Shown: in pieces, positions 1 through 6,060 of the stretch
How positions within the stretch are numbered: position 1 is the stretch's first letter
Layout: each line of letters starts with the position of its first letter
DNA from: Gemmatimonadota bacterium
Lineage (GTDB): Bacteria > Gemmatimonadota > Gemmatimonadetes > Longimicrobiales > Longimicrobiaceae
Assembly: GCA_019348265.1 (NCBI GenBank)
Contig: JAHWJV010000234.1
Location: 1-6,060 of the forward strand
DNA: 6,060 nucleotides
Direction: 5' to 3'
Position numbers and translations under genes: made by a program
Notes under the pieces: generated by a model
What the model saw: only the letters and a program-made list of their open reading frames with translations
Told to the model about the DNA's origin: nothing
Databases searched by the model: none

Positions 1-1
1 G

Positions 2-925
2 TCGGATCAGGTGCTCCACCAGGTGGCCACCTGCGGCGTGACGCACCCGACGGGGACCGGGCTGTTCGGAGGCATACCCGGACCGCCGAACACGTATCGC
101 TTCCGGACGGGCAACGGGTCGGCCGGCGACGTCGTGCTGCGCGCGGAGCGCCTCGACCCCGCCGACGAGCGCACGCGCGAGCTGAGCCCGAAGGAGTCGA
201 ACCTCGTGCAGCGCCCCGGGGACGTCTACGAGGTCAGCTGCGCCGGCGCCGCCGGGCTCGGCGACCCGCTCGCGCGCGACCCGGCGTCGGTCGAGCGCGA
301 CGTCGCCGACGGCCGCTACACGCCGGCGGTGGCCGAGCGGCTGTTCGGCGTGGTCATCGACGCTGCGGGCAAGGTCGACCCCGAGGCCGCCGAGGAGCGC
401 CGCGGCCGCGCGCGCGCCGAGCGGCTGTCGGCGGCGACGGCCGGCACCCCCTACGACGGCCCGCCGGTCGAGCGGCTGCTGCGCGCGATCACCGAGACGC
501 TCGACGTCGGCCGCGCGGCCGACGGCTCGCTCGTCCTGTGCAGCACCTACTCCGGCGAGCCCCTGTGCAGCGTCGACGGCGCCTACAAGGACGCGTGCGC
601 CCGCCTGGTGGTGCCCGTCCAGGAGGCCACCCCGCTCGGCGAGGACCCGTCGCAGTTCATCGACGCGACGATGGAGTTCCGCATGTACCTGTGCCCGCGG
701 ACCGGGGGCATCATCGAGACCGAGGTCGCTCGGGCCGAGGATCCGCCGCTGCACGAGCTCGAGCTCGACGCGGCCAGCGTCGACTCGTCGGGCTACTTTG
801 CGCTGCGCGCGGCCGAGGGTTTCGCCAGCGCCAGCACCTACTTCCATGTGCAGGACCCCGCGAAGAGCGGCTTCACCGGCAGGCAGCCGCGCGAACGCGC
901 GCTGGCGCGCCCGCGCCGGCGGGCC
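2..925 (+). CDS. Hydantoinase B/oxoprolinase subunit C-terminus fused to an acetone carboxylase gamma-like domain (partial)
   Basis: The gene enters from the left edge, so its start is missing. The first ~140 codons match the C-terminal end of the HyuB/oxoprolinase B family: a GLFGGIPGPPNTYRF stretch near residues 18-32, a PGDVYEVSCAGAAGLGDPLARDP segment in two adjoining blocks near residues 70-95, then the DVADGRYTP...FGVV pattern. This family carries out ATP-dependent hydrolysis or carboxylation of cyclic amides and ketones together with an A subunit. From about residue 175 the chain resembles the small gamma subunit of acetone carboxylase, ending in ETEVARAEDPPLHELEL. That domain normally binds zinc through paired cysteines. 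Here Cys180, Cys189 and Cys231 remain, but the usual CPxCG reads CPRTGG, so one ligand is missing. Codon bias stays strong to about 925 and then weakens, yet no in-frame stop appears. The true C-terminus therefore cannot be placed and the end given is approximate. The substrate is unknown. Confidence 0.75.
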
Positions 926-1012
926 GGACTGATCGGGGGACTTCTTGGATGGGCCGATCCGGCCGTTGCGGCTGCGTTCCATTCCCCTCCCATTCTAGGA
1001 GCGGCGGAGCGC

Positions 1013-1339
1013 TTGGCGATAGTGTGCCGCCGCGTGCTGGAACGGCTGAGCGACGCCGAGCTCGGCGAGCGCCTGGCCGCCAGGACGCTCGAGCTGATCG
1101 ACATCCCGTCGGTGTCGCGCGACGAGGCGGCGCTGGCGGCGGCGCTGCCGGGCGACGGCGTCGTGGTCGCGGTGGGGGAGCGCGAGCCCACGGCCGACTA
1201 CTTGTCGTTCCACCAGCGGTCGCCCTTCCGCTACCTCACGGGGTTCGAGGAGCCCAACGCCTACCTCGTGATGGTCCGCCGCGGGGGCGCGCTGTCGGCC
1301 ACGCTCTTCGTGCAGCCCGGGGACGCCGCGCGCGAGGTA
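1013..1339 (+). pseudogene. Broken N-terminal piece: M20-peptidase-like start running into an aminopeptidase P N-domain
   Basis: Two family signatures lie side by side in one frame. The first (about 1034-1130) reads LAARTLELIDIPSVSRDE, the typical N-terminus of DapE/ArgE-type M20 peptidases. The second (about 1140-1330) reads GDGVVVAVGEREPTADY followed by SPFRYLTGFEEPNAYLV and LFVQPGDAARE. That is the aminopeptidase P (Xaa-Pro dipeptidase) N-terminal domain, which normally precedes an M24 metallopeptidase domain. No M24 catalytic domain follows, because coding switches to the other strand near 1326-1339. No start is certain: TTG 1013, GTG 1022 and GTG 1034 are all in frame, and an AGGAG at 997-1001 best suits 1013 (11-base spacing). 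The upstream hydantoinase frame is also open into this piece. I read it as a truncated, chimeric remnant and not a working enzyme. The domain matches are clear; the gene boundaries are not. Confidence 0.6.
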
Positions 1340-1426
1340 CTCACGGAGCGCTTCCGGATCGGTCAGCGTGCGGTGCGCACGCGTCATCCGGTCGAAGATC
1401 TTCTCGACCTCGGGGCGGAACGGCGA
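1326..1426 (-). other. Unassigned minus-strand coding stretch between two breakpoints
   Basis: On the minus strand this stretch is in frame with the lipoprotein upstream of it and encodes about 34 residues, including FRPEVEKIFDRMTRAHRTL and TDPEALREYLARG. Its codons are well adapted (GTC GAG AAG ATC TTC GAC), whereas the plus-strand reading uses poorer ones such as GTA, GGT and CTT. It is therefore probably real minus-strand coding sequence. However, it does not look like the continuation expected in PVC-type dehydrogenases, where a GDRLPAE-like motif is normally followed by a short Gly-Asn-x-Phe-Val turn. I cannot name its family. It may be a fragment of a third gene joined at about 1427-1440, or an unusual variant of the lipoprotein tail. 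Confidence 0.35.
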
Positions 1427-2392
1427 CAGCTCGGCGGGGAGGCGATCGCCGGTGTAGATGACAGGGGAGTTGGCGGCGGTGTAGTGCGCCAGCGTGCTGT
1501 CCGCGCGCATGGTCTGCTCGCGATAGCCGCGGTTGATCGCCGGGTTGGGATGGATCGGGAAGGTCGCGACGTTCGGCGTCAGCCGCTCGTACACCCCCCG
1601 CACGGCTGCGACGTTCGGATTGCGCGCGGCGTAGTGCGCGGAGATCAGATCGATGCGAAGCGGGTCCTCGTTGCTGTTGCGGAAGATCCGCCCGTAGTCG
1701 TCCATCGAGATGCCCCACTGCCCCTCGGACGGGGTCCGCCGCAGCTCGAGCTTCCCATTCACCAGTCGGTGCTGGCCGGGGTACTCCGAGCTGTGCAGCC
1801 AGTTGTCCATCCCCCAGAGGAAGCCGTTGGCGTTGTGCTCGACGTTGCCGCCCGGGTTCCCGTAGTCGGTGCGCATCAGCTCGCGCGTGTCCGCCCTCAG
1901 GTCGCCGCTCGTGTCGCGGGCGAGCCAGATGTTCGGGGGCGAAGAGAAGAGCGCAGCGTTACCGTCGAGCACCTGCAGCGAACGTGGCAGGACGAGGCTG
2001 TCGACGAAGACGGTCCGCTTGTCCATGCGACCATCATTGTTGAGATCCTCGAGCACCGCGATCCGGCCGATCGGCGCGTCGGCTCCCTCGTCTCGGATGT
2101 TGGGCATGTAGCCGCGCATCTCCACGACCCACATGCGCCCCTCCGGGTCGAACTGGATCCGCACCGGCTCCTGTACCAGTGGCTCCGCCGCGACCAGCTC
2201 CATCCGATATCCTTCGGGGAGGCGGAAGGTCTGCAGCGCCTGCTTCGGCGACAGCACCGGCGCGATCTCCGATCCGCGCGGGAGCTCCATGGTCGGCAGC
2301 GGCGGCAGAGCGACAGTCTGTTGTCGGCCGCAGGCGGCCGCGCCGGCCAGCAGAGAAACCGTCCCGAGCAACCGAACGAGTTTGAATGTCAT
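1427..2392 (-). CDS. PVC-type membrane-bound dehydrogenase-like lipoprotein, 3' truncated
   Basis: The start is the ATG whose complement lies at 2390-2392, because it opens a lipoprotein signal: Lys4/Arg7, a hydrophobic run, then LLAGAAAC with the lipidated cysteine at residue 21. The upstream in-frame extension has no protein-like pattern. After a Pro-rich linker comes the N-terminal domain of the Pirellula/Verrucomicrobium-type dehydrogenase family: FRLPEGYRMELVAAEPLV, then FDPEGRMWVVEMRGYMP. Two calcium-loop-like repeats follow (DLNNDGRMDKRTVF and DTSGDLRADTREL), then GNVEHNANGFLWGMDNW. These proteins form a beta-propeller related to sugar dehydrogenases and usually carry a C-terminal cytochrome c with CxxCH. 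Only about 322 recognisable residues remain, ending at VIYTGDRLPAEL. The rest of the propeller and the heme domain are absent. The frame stays open to a stop at 995-997 through unrelated sequence. It is divergent from uxuA. A role in periplasmic or surface carbohydrate oxidation is family-based inference. Confidence 0.75.
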
Positions 2393-2532
2393 GCTTCGTG
2401 GCGTTGGTCGATGACGACGAGACGACTCGGTAAAGGACGGGCGAAGCAATCGCTCGTGGCAGCTCGGCCAGGTAGCCGACCCGCGCCGGAAGCTGCGGCG
2501 GTGGTCGGCAGTGACGGAGTACACCCGACGAA

Positions 2533-2565
2533 AGGCACTCGTTGCGCGGGAGTCGAACAGTGCCT
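2533..2565. other. Stem-loop, 7-bp perfect stem
   Basis: AGGCACT at 2533-2539 is perfectly complementary to AGTGCCT at 2559-2565. GTT 2541-2543 and AAC 2556-2558 can extend the stem by three pairs after a one-base bulge. No T-run follows on either strand, so it is not a classic intrinsic terminator. It could be part of a leader or a regulator site. Its role is unknown. Confidence 0.4.
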
Positions 2566-2633
2566 CAGGAGACGCGGAAATCAGCGCGGCGGGCGCGGAG
2601 CTCTCGGCTCGACGCGCGGGGCGCGAACTCTCC

Positions 2634-2661
2634 TTGCGATTAGTACACGTCCGGTACAAAT
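2634..2661 (+). promoter_or_regulatory. Possible promoter overlapped by an imperfect 23-bp inverted repeat
   Basis: ATTAGTAC (2639-2646) and GTACAAAT (2654-2661) form an inverted repeat with a 7-base spacer, matching at 7 of 8 positions. It lies near the midpoint of the divergent region, about 225 bases from uxuA and 250 from the lipoprotein start, in one of the few AT-richer patches. TTGCGA (2634-2639) and TACAAA (2655-2660) could be -35 and -10 elements, although the 15-base spacer is short. A dimeric repressor site controlling one or both genes is an inference. It does not match the uronate-operon operators I know well enough to name a regulator. Confidence 0.3.
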
Positions 2662-2883
2662 TGCCGGGGAAATCCCGCCCACGCAAGTGTTCCCAGACCC
2701 CGGTCGCGGTCGCGATCACTGGTTTTGGAACGGCGGCCGAATCCGTCGAGGCAGCACGAGACCGGTGCTCGGCGCGCCAAGGCCGGGCCGTCGGGCCGAG
2801 CGAAAGGAGATCCCGCTTTTTCGTTCCAGCTCCGCCGCGGCTACTTTCTTTCCACAGTATCTCCCAGAGAGCGACGGGTATCG

Positions 2884-3939
2884 ATGAGGATGACCTTCCG
2901 CTGGTACGGCCCGGATCTCGATCCGATCCCGCTGCAGTACATTGGGCAGATCCCGGGAATGGACGGGATCGTAAGCGCGCTGCACGAGGTGCCGGTGGGC
3001 GAAGTCTGGCGCGAGGACGCGCTGGCCCGGCGGCGGGAGCTGATCGAGCAGGCCGGACTGCGCTTCTCAGTGGTGGAGAGCATCTTCGTTCACGAGGACA
3101 TCAAGCTCGGCCGCGGGGAGCGAGATCGCTACATCGAGGCGTACCAGCAGAGCATCCGACATCTGGGTGAGGTGGGGGTCCCGGTGCTGTGCTACAACTT
3201 CATGCCGATCTTCGACTGGACGCGGACGACGCTGGACACGCGCTTCCCGGACGGGTCGACCGCGCTGACCTATGATCACGAGCAGCTCGCGCGGATCGAC
3301 CTTTCGCGAGGCACCGGCGACCTGCCGGGATGGGGGAGCGCGTTCGACGCGCGCGAGCTCGCGGCGCTGCTGGAAGCCTATCGTTCGGTCACCGAGGAGC
3401 GGCTCTGGGAGAACCTGGCGTACTTCCTGGAGCGGATCGTCCCGGTAGCGGAAGAGTCGGGAGTGAAGCTGGCGATCCACCCGGACGACCCGCCGTGGTC
3501 GATCTTCGGGCTCCCGCGGATCATCACGAGCGGGCCGGCGCTGCGCCGGTTGGTCGACCTGGTCGACAGCCGGGCGAACGGGGTCACCTTCTGCACGGGG
3601 TCACTGGGTGCGTCGCTGGATAACGATCTTCCGGCGATGGTGCGGGAGATCGGGTCTCTCGGGCGTATCCACTTCGCGCACTGCCGCAACGTGAAGGTGA
3701 CGGGCGATCGACAGTTCTACGAGAGCAAGCACCCGAGCGAGTTTGGCAGCGTGGACATGCTCGAAGTGCTGCGCGCGCTGCACGAGGTCGGCTTCGACGG
3801 ACCGATGCGTCCCGACCACGGCCGCATGATCTGGGGCGAGACGGGGAAGCCGGGTTACGGGTTGTACGACCGCGCGCTGGGCGCCACCTACCTGCTGGGG
3901 CTGTGGGAGGCTCTGTCGCGCACCCCCGTGCCCGCCTGA
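2884..3939 (+). CDS. uxuA: Mannonate dehydratase
   Basis: This enzyme removes water from D-mannonate to give 2-dehydro-3-deoxy-D-gluconate in the cytoplasmic hexuronate pathway (EC 4.2.1.8). The 351-residue protein has the length of the short, Bacillus-type UxuA (E. coli's is nearer 394) and matches it end to end. It opens MRMTFRWYGPD and contains QIPGMDGIVSALHEVPVGEVW, split over residues 21-42, then CYNFMPIFDWTRT, AIHPDDPPWSIFGLPRIIT, TFCTGSLGA, HFAHCRNVK, RPDHGR and a closing PGYGLYDRALGATYLLGLW block. The metal-binding and catalytic positions expected for the TIM-barrel family are present: His199, Cys237, His266, Asp311 and His312. ATG 2884 is preferred because MxMTFRWYG is the usual family N-terminus. 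ATG 2890 is a possible alternative, and neither has a strong ribosome binding site. exuT follows after 68 bases on the same strand, so the two are probably co-transcribed. Nothing in it looks damaged. Confidence 0.96.
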   Translation: MRMTFRWYGPDLDPIPLQYIGQIPGMDGIVSALHEVPVGEVWREDALARRRELIEQAGLRFSVVESIFVHEDIKLGRGERDRYIEAYQQSIRHLGEVGVPVLCYNFMPIFDWTRTTLDTRFPDGSTALTYDHEQLARIDLSRGTGDLPGWGSAFDARELAALLEAYRSVTEERLWENLAYFLERIVPVAEESGVKLAIHPDDPPWSIFGLPRIITSGPALRRLVDLVDSRANGVTFCTGSLGASLDNDLPAMVREIGSLGRIHFAHCRNVKVTGDRQFYESKHPSEFGSVDMLEVLRALHEVGFDGPMRPDHGRMIWGETGKPGYGLYDRALGATYLLGLWEALSRTPVPA

Positions 3940-3992
3940 TCTGCTGCGCTGCCGCTCGCGCCCCGCGCGGTCAGCCGAACGCCCAACCGCAT

Positions 3993-3999
3993 GGAGGAG
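3993..3999 (+). promoter_or_regulatory. Ribosome binding site of the hexuronate transporter gene
   Basis: GGAGGAG lies 8 bases before the ATG at 4008. It decides the start, since the frame is open further upstream, back into the end of uxuA. Confidence 0.85.
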
Positions 4000-4007
4000 T
4001 CCCCCAC

Positions 4008-5312
4008 ATGGCGCAGTACGAATCGACCGCGGGCGCGGGCGAGGCTTTCGTCGAGGACCGGCGCACGAAGTACCGCTGGGTGATCTGCGGGATGGTCTTC
4101 CTCGCGACGACCATCAACTACATCGACCGGCAGGTCCTCGGGATCCTCGCGCCGACGCTGACCGCGGAGTTCTCCTGGTCGGAGACGGACTACGCCAGCA
4201 TCGTCTCCTGGTTCAGCTTCGCGTACGCCTTCGGCTACCTGCTGATGGGCCGGCTCAGCGACATCATCGGCGTGAAGCGCGGCTACGCGCTTTCGATCGC
4301 CGGATGGAGCCTCGCGGCGATGGCGCACGCTTTCGCGCGGACGGTACCCGGCTTCTCCATCTCGCGGGCGGCGCTGGGGTTCGCCGAGGGTGGGAACTTC
4401 CCGACGGCGATCAAGAGCATGGGCGAGTGGTTCCCCAAGAAGGAGCGCGCGCTCGCGGTGGGGATCTTCAACTCCGGCACCAACGTCGGCGCCATCATCG
4501 CGCCGCTCGCGGTTCCGGCGATCACGCTCGCCTACGGATGGGAGTGGGCGTTCATCATCACGGGCGCCGTCGGGTTCGTGTGGCTCATCGCCTGGCAGTT
4601 CATCTATCAGCCGCCGGAGAAGAACCCGCGGGTGTCGACGGGCGAGCTCGCGTACATACGGAGCGATCCGATCGAGACGTCGGCCCGGATCTCCTGGCTC
4701 GAGCTGCTGCGGCACCGGCAGACGTGGGCGTACATGTTCGCGAAGCTCGCCTCGGACCCGGTCTGGTGGTTCTACCTGTACTGGCTGCCGAAATTCCTGG
4801 ACGCGAACTTTGGCGTCGCACTCGTGGGGCTGGCCGCGCCGCTGGTCGTCGTGTACGCGGTCTCCGACTTCGGCTCCATCGCCGGTGGATATACGTCGGG
4901 CTTCTTCATGAAGCGGGGCTGGTCGGTGAACCGCGCGCGCAAGACCGCGATGCTGATCGCCGCGCTGCTCGCCGTGCCGACCGTCTTCGCGCCTTCGGCG
5001 AACAGCATGTGGGTCGCCGTGCTCTTCGTCAGCATGGCCGCGGCGGCTCAGCAGTGGTGGGCGGCGAACCTGTTCACGACGGCAAGCGACATGTTCCCGC
5101 GGCAGGCGGTCGCCTCGGTGGTGGGGCTCGGCGGCTTCGTCGGCGGGATGACCGCCGTGCTCTTCCAGCGCGCCACCGGCTACATTCTGGAGACGACCAA
5201 CAGCAACTACTCGCTGATCTTCATCTGGTGCGGCATGGCGTACCTGATCGGCCTGCTCGGCTTCCATCTGCTCGCCCCGCGGCTCGAGCCGGTGCGCTTC
5301 GAGGAGCGTTGA
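4008..5312 (+). CDS. exuT: MFS hexuronate transporter, ExuT-like (anion:cation symporter family)
   Basis: This is a 434-residue inner-membrane transporter, normal length for the ACS group of the major facilitator superfamily, with about 12 hydrophobic segments in two halves. The first helix (about residues 24-50) carries the conserved NYIDRQ at 37-42. The loop after helix 2 has the MFS signature GRLSDIIGVKRG from Gly81. A segment reading GFAEGGNFPTAIKSMGEWFPKKERALAVG is split over about residues 125-153, followed by FNSGTNVGAIIAP. Both are typical of ExuT and the related sugar-acid carriers GudP, GarP and DgoT. The second half has ASDPVWWFYLYWLPKFL and a QQWWAANLFTTASDMFP segment, again like ExuT. 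Family members bring in galacturonate or glucuronate with protons. Lying 68 bases after uxuA supports hexuronate over galactarate or galactonate, but substrate specificity cannot be read from sequence alone. The C-terminus ends in RLEPVRFEER without truncation. Confidence 0.9.
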   Translation: MAQYESTAGAGEAFVEDRRTKYRWVICGMVFLATTINYIDRQVLGILAPTLTAEFSWSETDYASIVSWFSFAYAFGYLLMGRLSDIIGVKRGYALSIAGWSLAAMAHAFARTVPGFSISRAALGFAEGGNFPTAIKSMGEWFPKKERALAVGIFNSGTNVGAIIAPLAVPAITLAYGWEWAFIITGAVGFVWLIAWQFIYQPPEKNPRVSTGELAYIRSDPIETSARISWLELLRHRQTWAYMFAKLASDPVWWFYLYWLPKFLDANFGVALVGLAAPLVVVYAVSDFGSIAGGYTSGFFMKRGWSVNRARKTAMLIAALLAVPTVFAPSANSMWVAVLFVSMAAAAQQWWAANLFTTASDMFPRQAVASVVGLGGFVGGMTAVLFQRATGYILETTNSNYSLIFIWCGMAYLIGLLGFHLLAPRLEPVRFEER

Positions 5313-5339
5313 GCGGCGGAGCCGGCGCGAGCCGAAGCT

Positions 5340-5373
5340 ACGGCCCGATGGTGCGCTCGCACCGTGGGGCCGT
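5340..5373. terminator. Strong hairpin between convergent genes, likely bidirectional terminator
   Basis: The arms ACGGCCCGATGGTGCG and CGCACCGTGGGGCCGT pair over 16 positions with one mismatch and one G-U wobble, around the centre CT. It lies 28 bases after the exuT stop and 41 bases beyond the stop of the minus-strand gene. A further complementary pair, CGGAGCC 5317-5323 and GGCTCCG 5393-5399, could enclose it. No T-run follows on either strand, so termination may depend on the stem alone or on Rho. Confidence 0.65.
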
Positions 5374-5413
5374 TCCGCATCCGCGGACCGGGGGCTCCGG
5401 CCGTTGCCGCGTG

Positions 5414-5821
5414 CTACCGGAGGAAGAAGAACCAGTAGGCGCCGTACGCGGCGGCGGCGGCCACTATGAGCCCGATCACGACCAGGACGGCCTTCACCGG
5501 CATGGAGGCACCGGACCAGAATGCGAGGGCCCATTTCAGCAGTCGCCGGATGCGCACGTCGCACCAGTCCAGCGCGCGGGCCGCGACCAGCGAGCCCTGC
5601 GCGATCATGGCCGCGCCGGCGAAGACGATCACCATGCCAGGACCCGGTGCGGGGAGAAAGAAGATCCCGGCCGCCAGCACGATGATGCCGCCGCCAACGT
5701 AGAGAAACTTCTTCCAGCGCCCCTGCCCCGACTCCGTCCGCCGTTCGTACTGATTCTGAAAGCGGCACCCTGGCTCGTCGCTATTGAAGCTCTCCCAGCT
5801 TTTTTTCAGTGACTCGAACAT
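5414..5821 (-). CDS. Small membrane protein of the PGPGW type
   Basis: This 135-residue protein has three probable membrane segments (about 39-57, 62-80 and 108-132). Between the first two is FLPAPGPGMVIVFAG, which resembles the PGPGW motif of a family of small bacterial transmembrane proteins of unknown function; the Trp is replaced by Met here. The N-terminal 38 residues are polar and charged (MFESLKKSWESF...), and a basic loop with RIRRLLKW precedes the third segment. The ATG whose complement is 5819-5821 is chosen because GGAG (complement at 5827-5830) lies 5 bases upstream. The longer frame, to about 5941, adds only a low-complexity Pro/Arg-rich stretch. It is convergent with exuT and is probably not part of the uronate unit. 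No biochemical role can be assigned. Confidence 0.8.
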   Translation of the reverse strand: MFESLKKSWESFNSDEPGCRFQNQYERRTESGQGRWKKFLYVGGGIIVLAAGIFFLPAPGPGMVIVFAGAAMIAQGSLVAARALDWCDVRIRRLLKWALAFWSGASMPVKAVLVVIGLIVAAAAAYGAYWFFFLR

Positions 5822-5826
5822 CGCGA

Positions 5827-5830
5827 CTCC
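5827..5830 (-). promoter_or_regulatory. Ribosome binding site of the PGPGW-type gene
   Basis: On the minus strand this reads GGAG and lies 5 bases before the ATG at 5821. It supports the 135-residue start over the longer open frame. Confidence 0.6.
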
Positions 5831-6060
5831 GCGGGATCCGACTGTGAGAGGGTCGGACACGTGCCGCCCCCGAGCAGCTCGCGGCGTGCGCAACGGCGGG
5901 GGTGCCGGTGGGCCGGAGGTGTGACCTGCTGCGTTTCGCATCGCAGCATCCGCGCCGGATGGGAACGGCCGGTCTGAGGCGGTGGTCCGGGCGGCGGCGC
6001 CGGGCGAGGGGCGAAACCGATCGGACGGGACAGGGTCCCGGGTCGCGGGAGCGTGGTTGG
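5831..6060. other. Upstream flank of the PGPGW-type gene, no gene recognised
   Basis: No protein-like frame or RNA gene is visible. The promoter of the minus-strand membrane protein should lie here, but I could not pick a convincing -35/-10 pair. A small inverted repeat, GCTGCG 5928-5933 with CGCAGC 5942-5947, is present and may be chance. Confidence 0.4.

Larger units (their letters stand above)
2393..2883. promoter_or_regulatory. Divergent intergenic region between the lipoprotein gene and uxuA
   Basis: This 491-base stretch has no credible gene. The open frames crossing it lack protein-like composition and are extensions of neighbouring frames. It must hold the promoters for two divergent genes. 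It contains a stem-loop (2533-2565), an AT-richer island with an inverted repeat and a possible promoter (2634-2661), and a weak promoter-like pair close to uxuA: TTCGTT at 2820-2825 and TACTTT at 2842-2847, spacer 16. An AAAGGAG at 2803-2809 resembles a ribosome binding site, but no start codon follows at a usable distance. I found no tRNA or riboswitch I could support. Confidence 0.6.

Noticed and set aside
2545..2565. A T-loop-like TTCGACT on the minus strand, suggesting a tRNA
   Set aside because: The flanking bases do not form the required five-pair T stem, and no acceptor or anticodon arm can be drawn.
2393..2719. An N-terminal extension of the lipoprotein to an upstream ATG
   Set aside because: The extension is Ser/Arg/Ala-rich without pattern and would bury the lipoprotein signal peptide inside the protein.
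11..2887. A 958-codon open frame on the plus strand
   Set aside because: Only 11 to about 1330 has protein-like content. From about 1340 to 2392 it lies antisense to the lipoprotein gene, and from 2393 it crosses intergenic DNA. High GC content leaves few stops, so it is not one giant protein.
3888..5768. A 626-codon open frame on the minus strand
   Set aside because: It is antisense to the clear transporter gene and is rich in Arg, Asp and His in low-complexity runs, as expected of a shadow frame in GC-rich DNA.
4304..5812. A 502-codon open frame on the plus strand overlapping the transporter
   Set aside because: It is out of frame with the transporter, has Arg/Gly/Ala-rich composition, and shows no recognisable domain.
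5822..5941. A 40-residue N-terminal extension of the PGPGW-type protein
   Set aside because: It is Pro/Arg-rich low complexity, and the internal ATG has a well-placed GGAG.
1..6060. CRISPR arrays, insertion sequences, integrases, or toxin-antitoxin and defence genes
   Set aside because: No regularly spaced repeats, transposase motifs, long terminal inverted repeats or defence-type domains were found on either strand.

Overview
The window is GC-rich bacterial DNA with strongly G/C-biased third codon positions. It falls into two parts that do not obviously belong together. The right part (about 1430-6060) is coherent and looks like a soil-type bacterium that uses plant sugar acids. Gemmatimonadota or Acidobacteriota would fit the PVC-type lipoprotein and the uronate genes, but this is an inference from gene content only. 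The left part (1 to about 1330) has hydantoinase B and aminopeptidase P fragments with a more actinobacterial flavour, also inferred.

Layout. 2-925 (+) is the C-terminal part of a hydantoinase B/oxoprolinase subunit continuing into an acetone carboxylase gamma-like domain, with no stop codon. About 1013-1339 (+) starts like an M20 (DapE/ArgE-type) peptidase, passes within a few codons into an aminopeptidase P N-terminal domain, and then breaks off. About 1326-1426 (-) is a short stretch with good codon use that I cannot assign. 1427-2392 (-) is a lipoprotein of the PVC-type membrane-bound dehydrogenase family that has lost its C-terminal half. 2393-2883 is a 491-base divergent regulatory region. 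2884-3939 (+) is mannonate dehydratase (uxuA). 4008-5312 (+) is an ExuT-like hexuronate transporter. A strong hairpin at 5340-5373 separates it from a convergent 135-residue PGPGW-type membrane protein (5414-5821, -). The last 239 bases hold nothing I recognise.

Function. uxuA and exuT form a compact two-gene unit for taking up a hexuronate and dehydrating D-mannonate to 2-keto-3-deoxygluconate. The steps between them (uronate isomerase, fructuronate reductase) and after them (KDG kinase and aldolase) are not in the window. The divergent lipoprotein could act on related carbohydrates at the cell surface, but only position links it to the pathway.

The main oddity is the 870-1430 stretch. Parts of three or four unrelated genes meet there with no stop codons and with an orientation switch. 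An assembly chimera or a heavily rearranged, decayed locus explains this better than a new fusion protein. I see no evidence for a new defence, mobile or RNA-based system.
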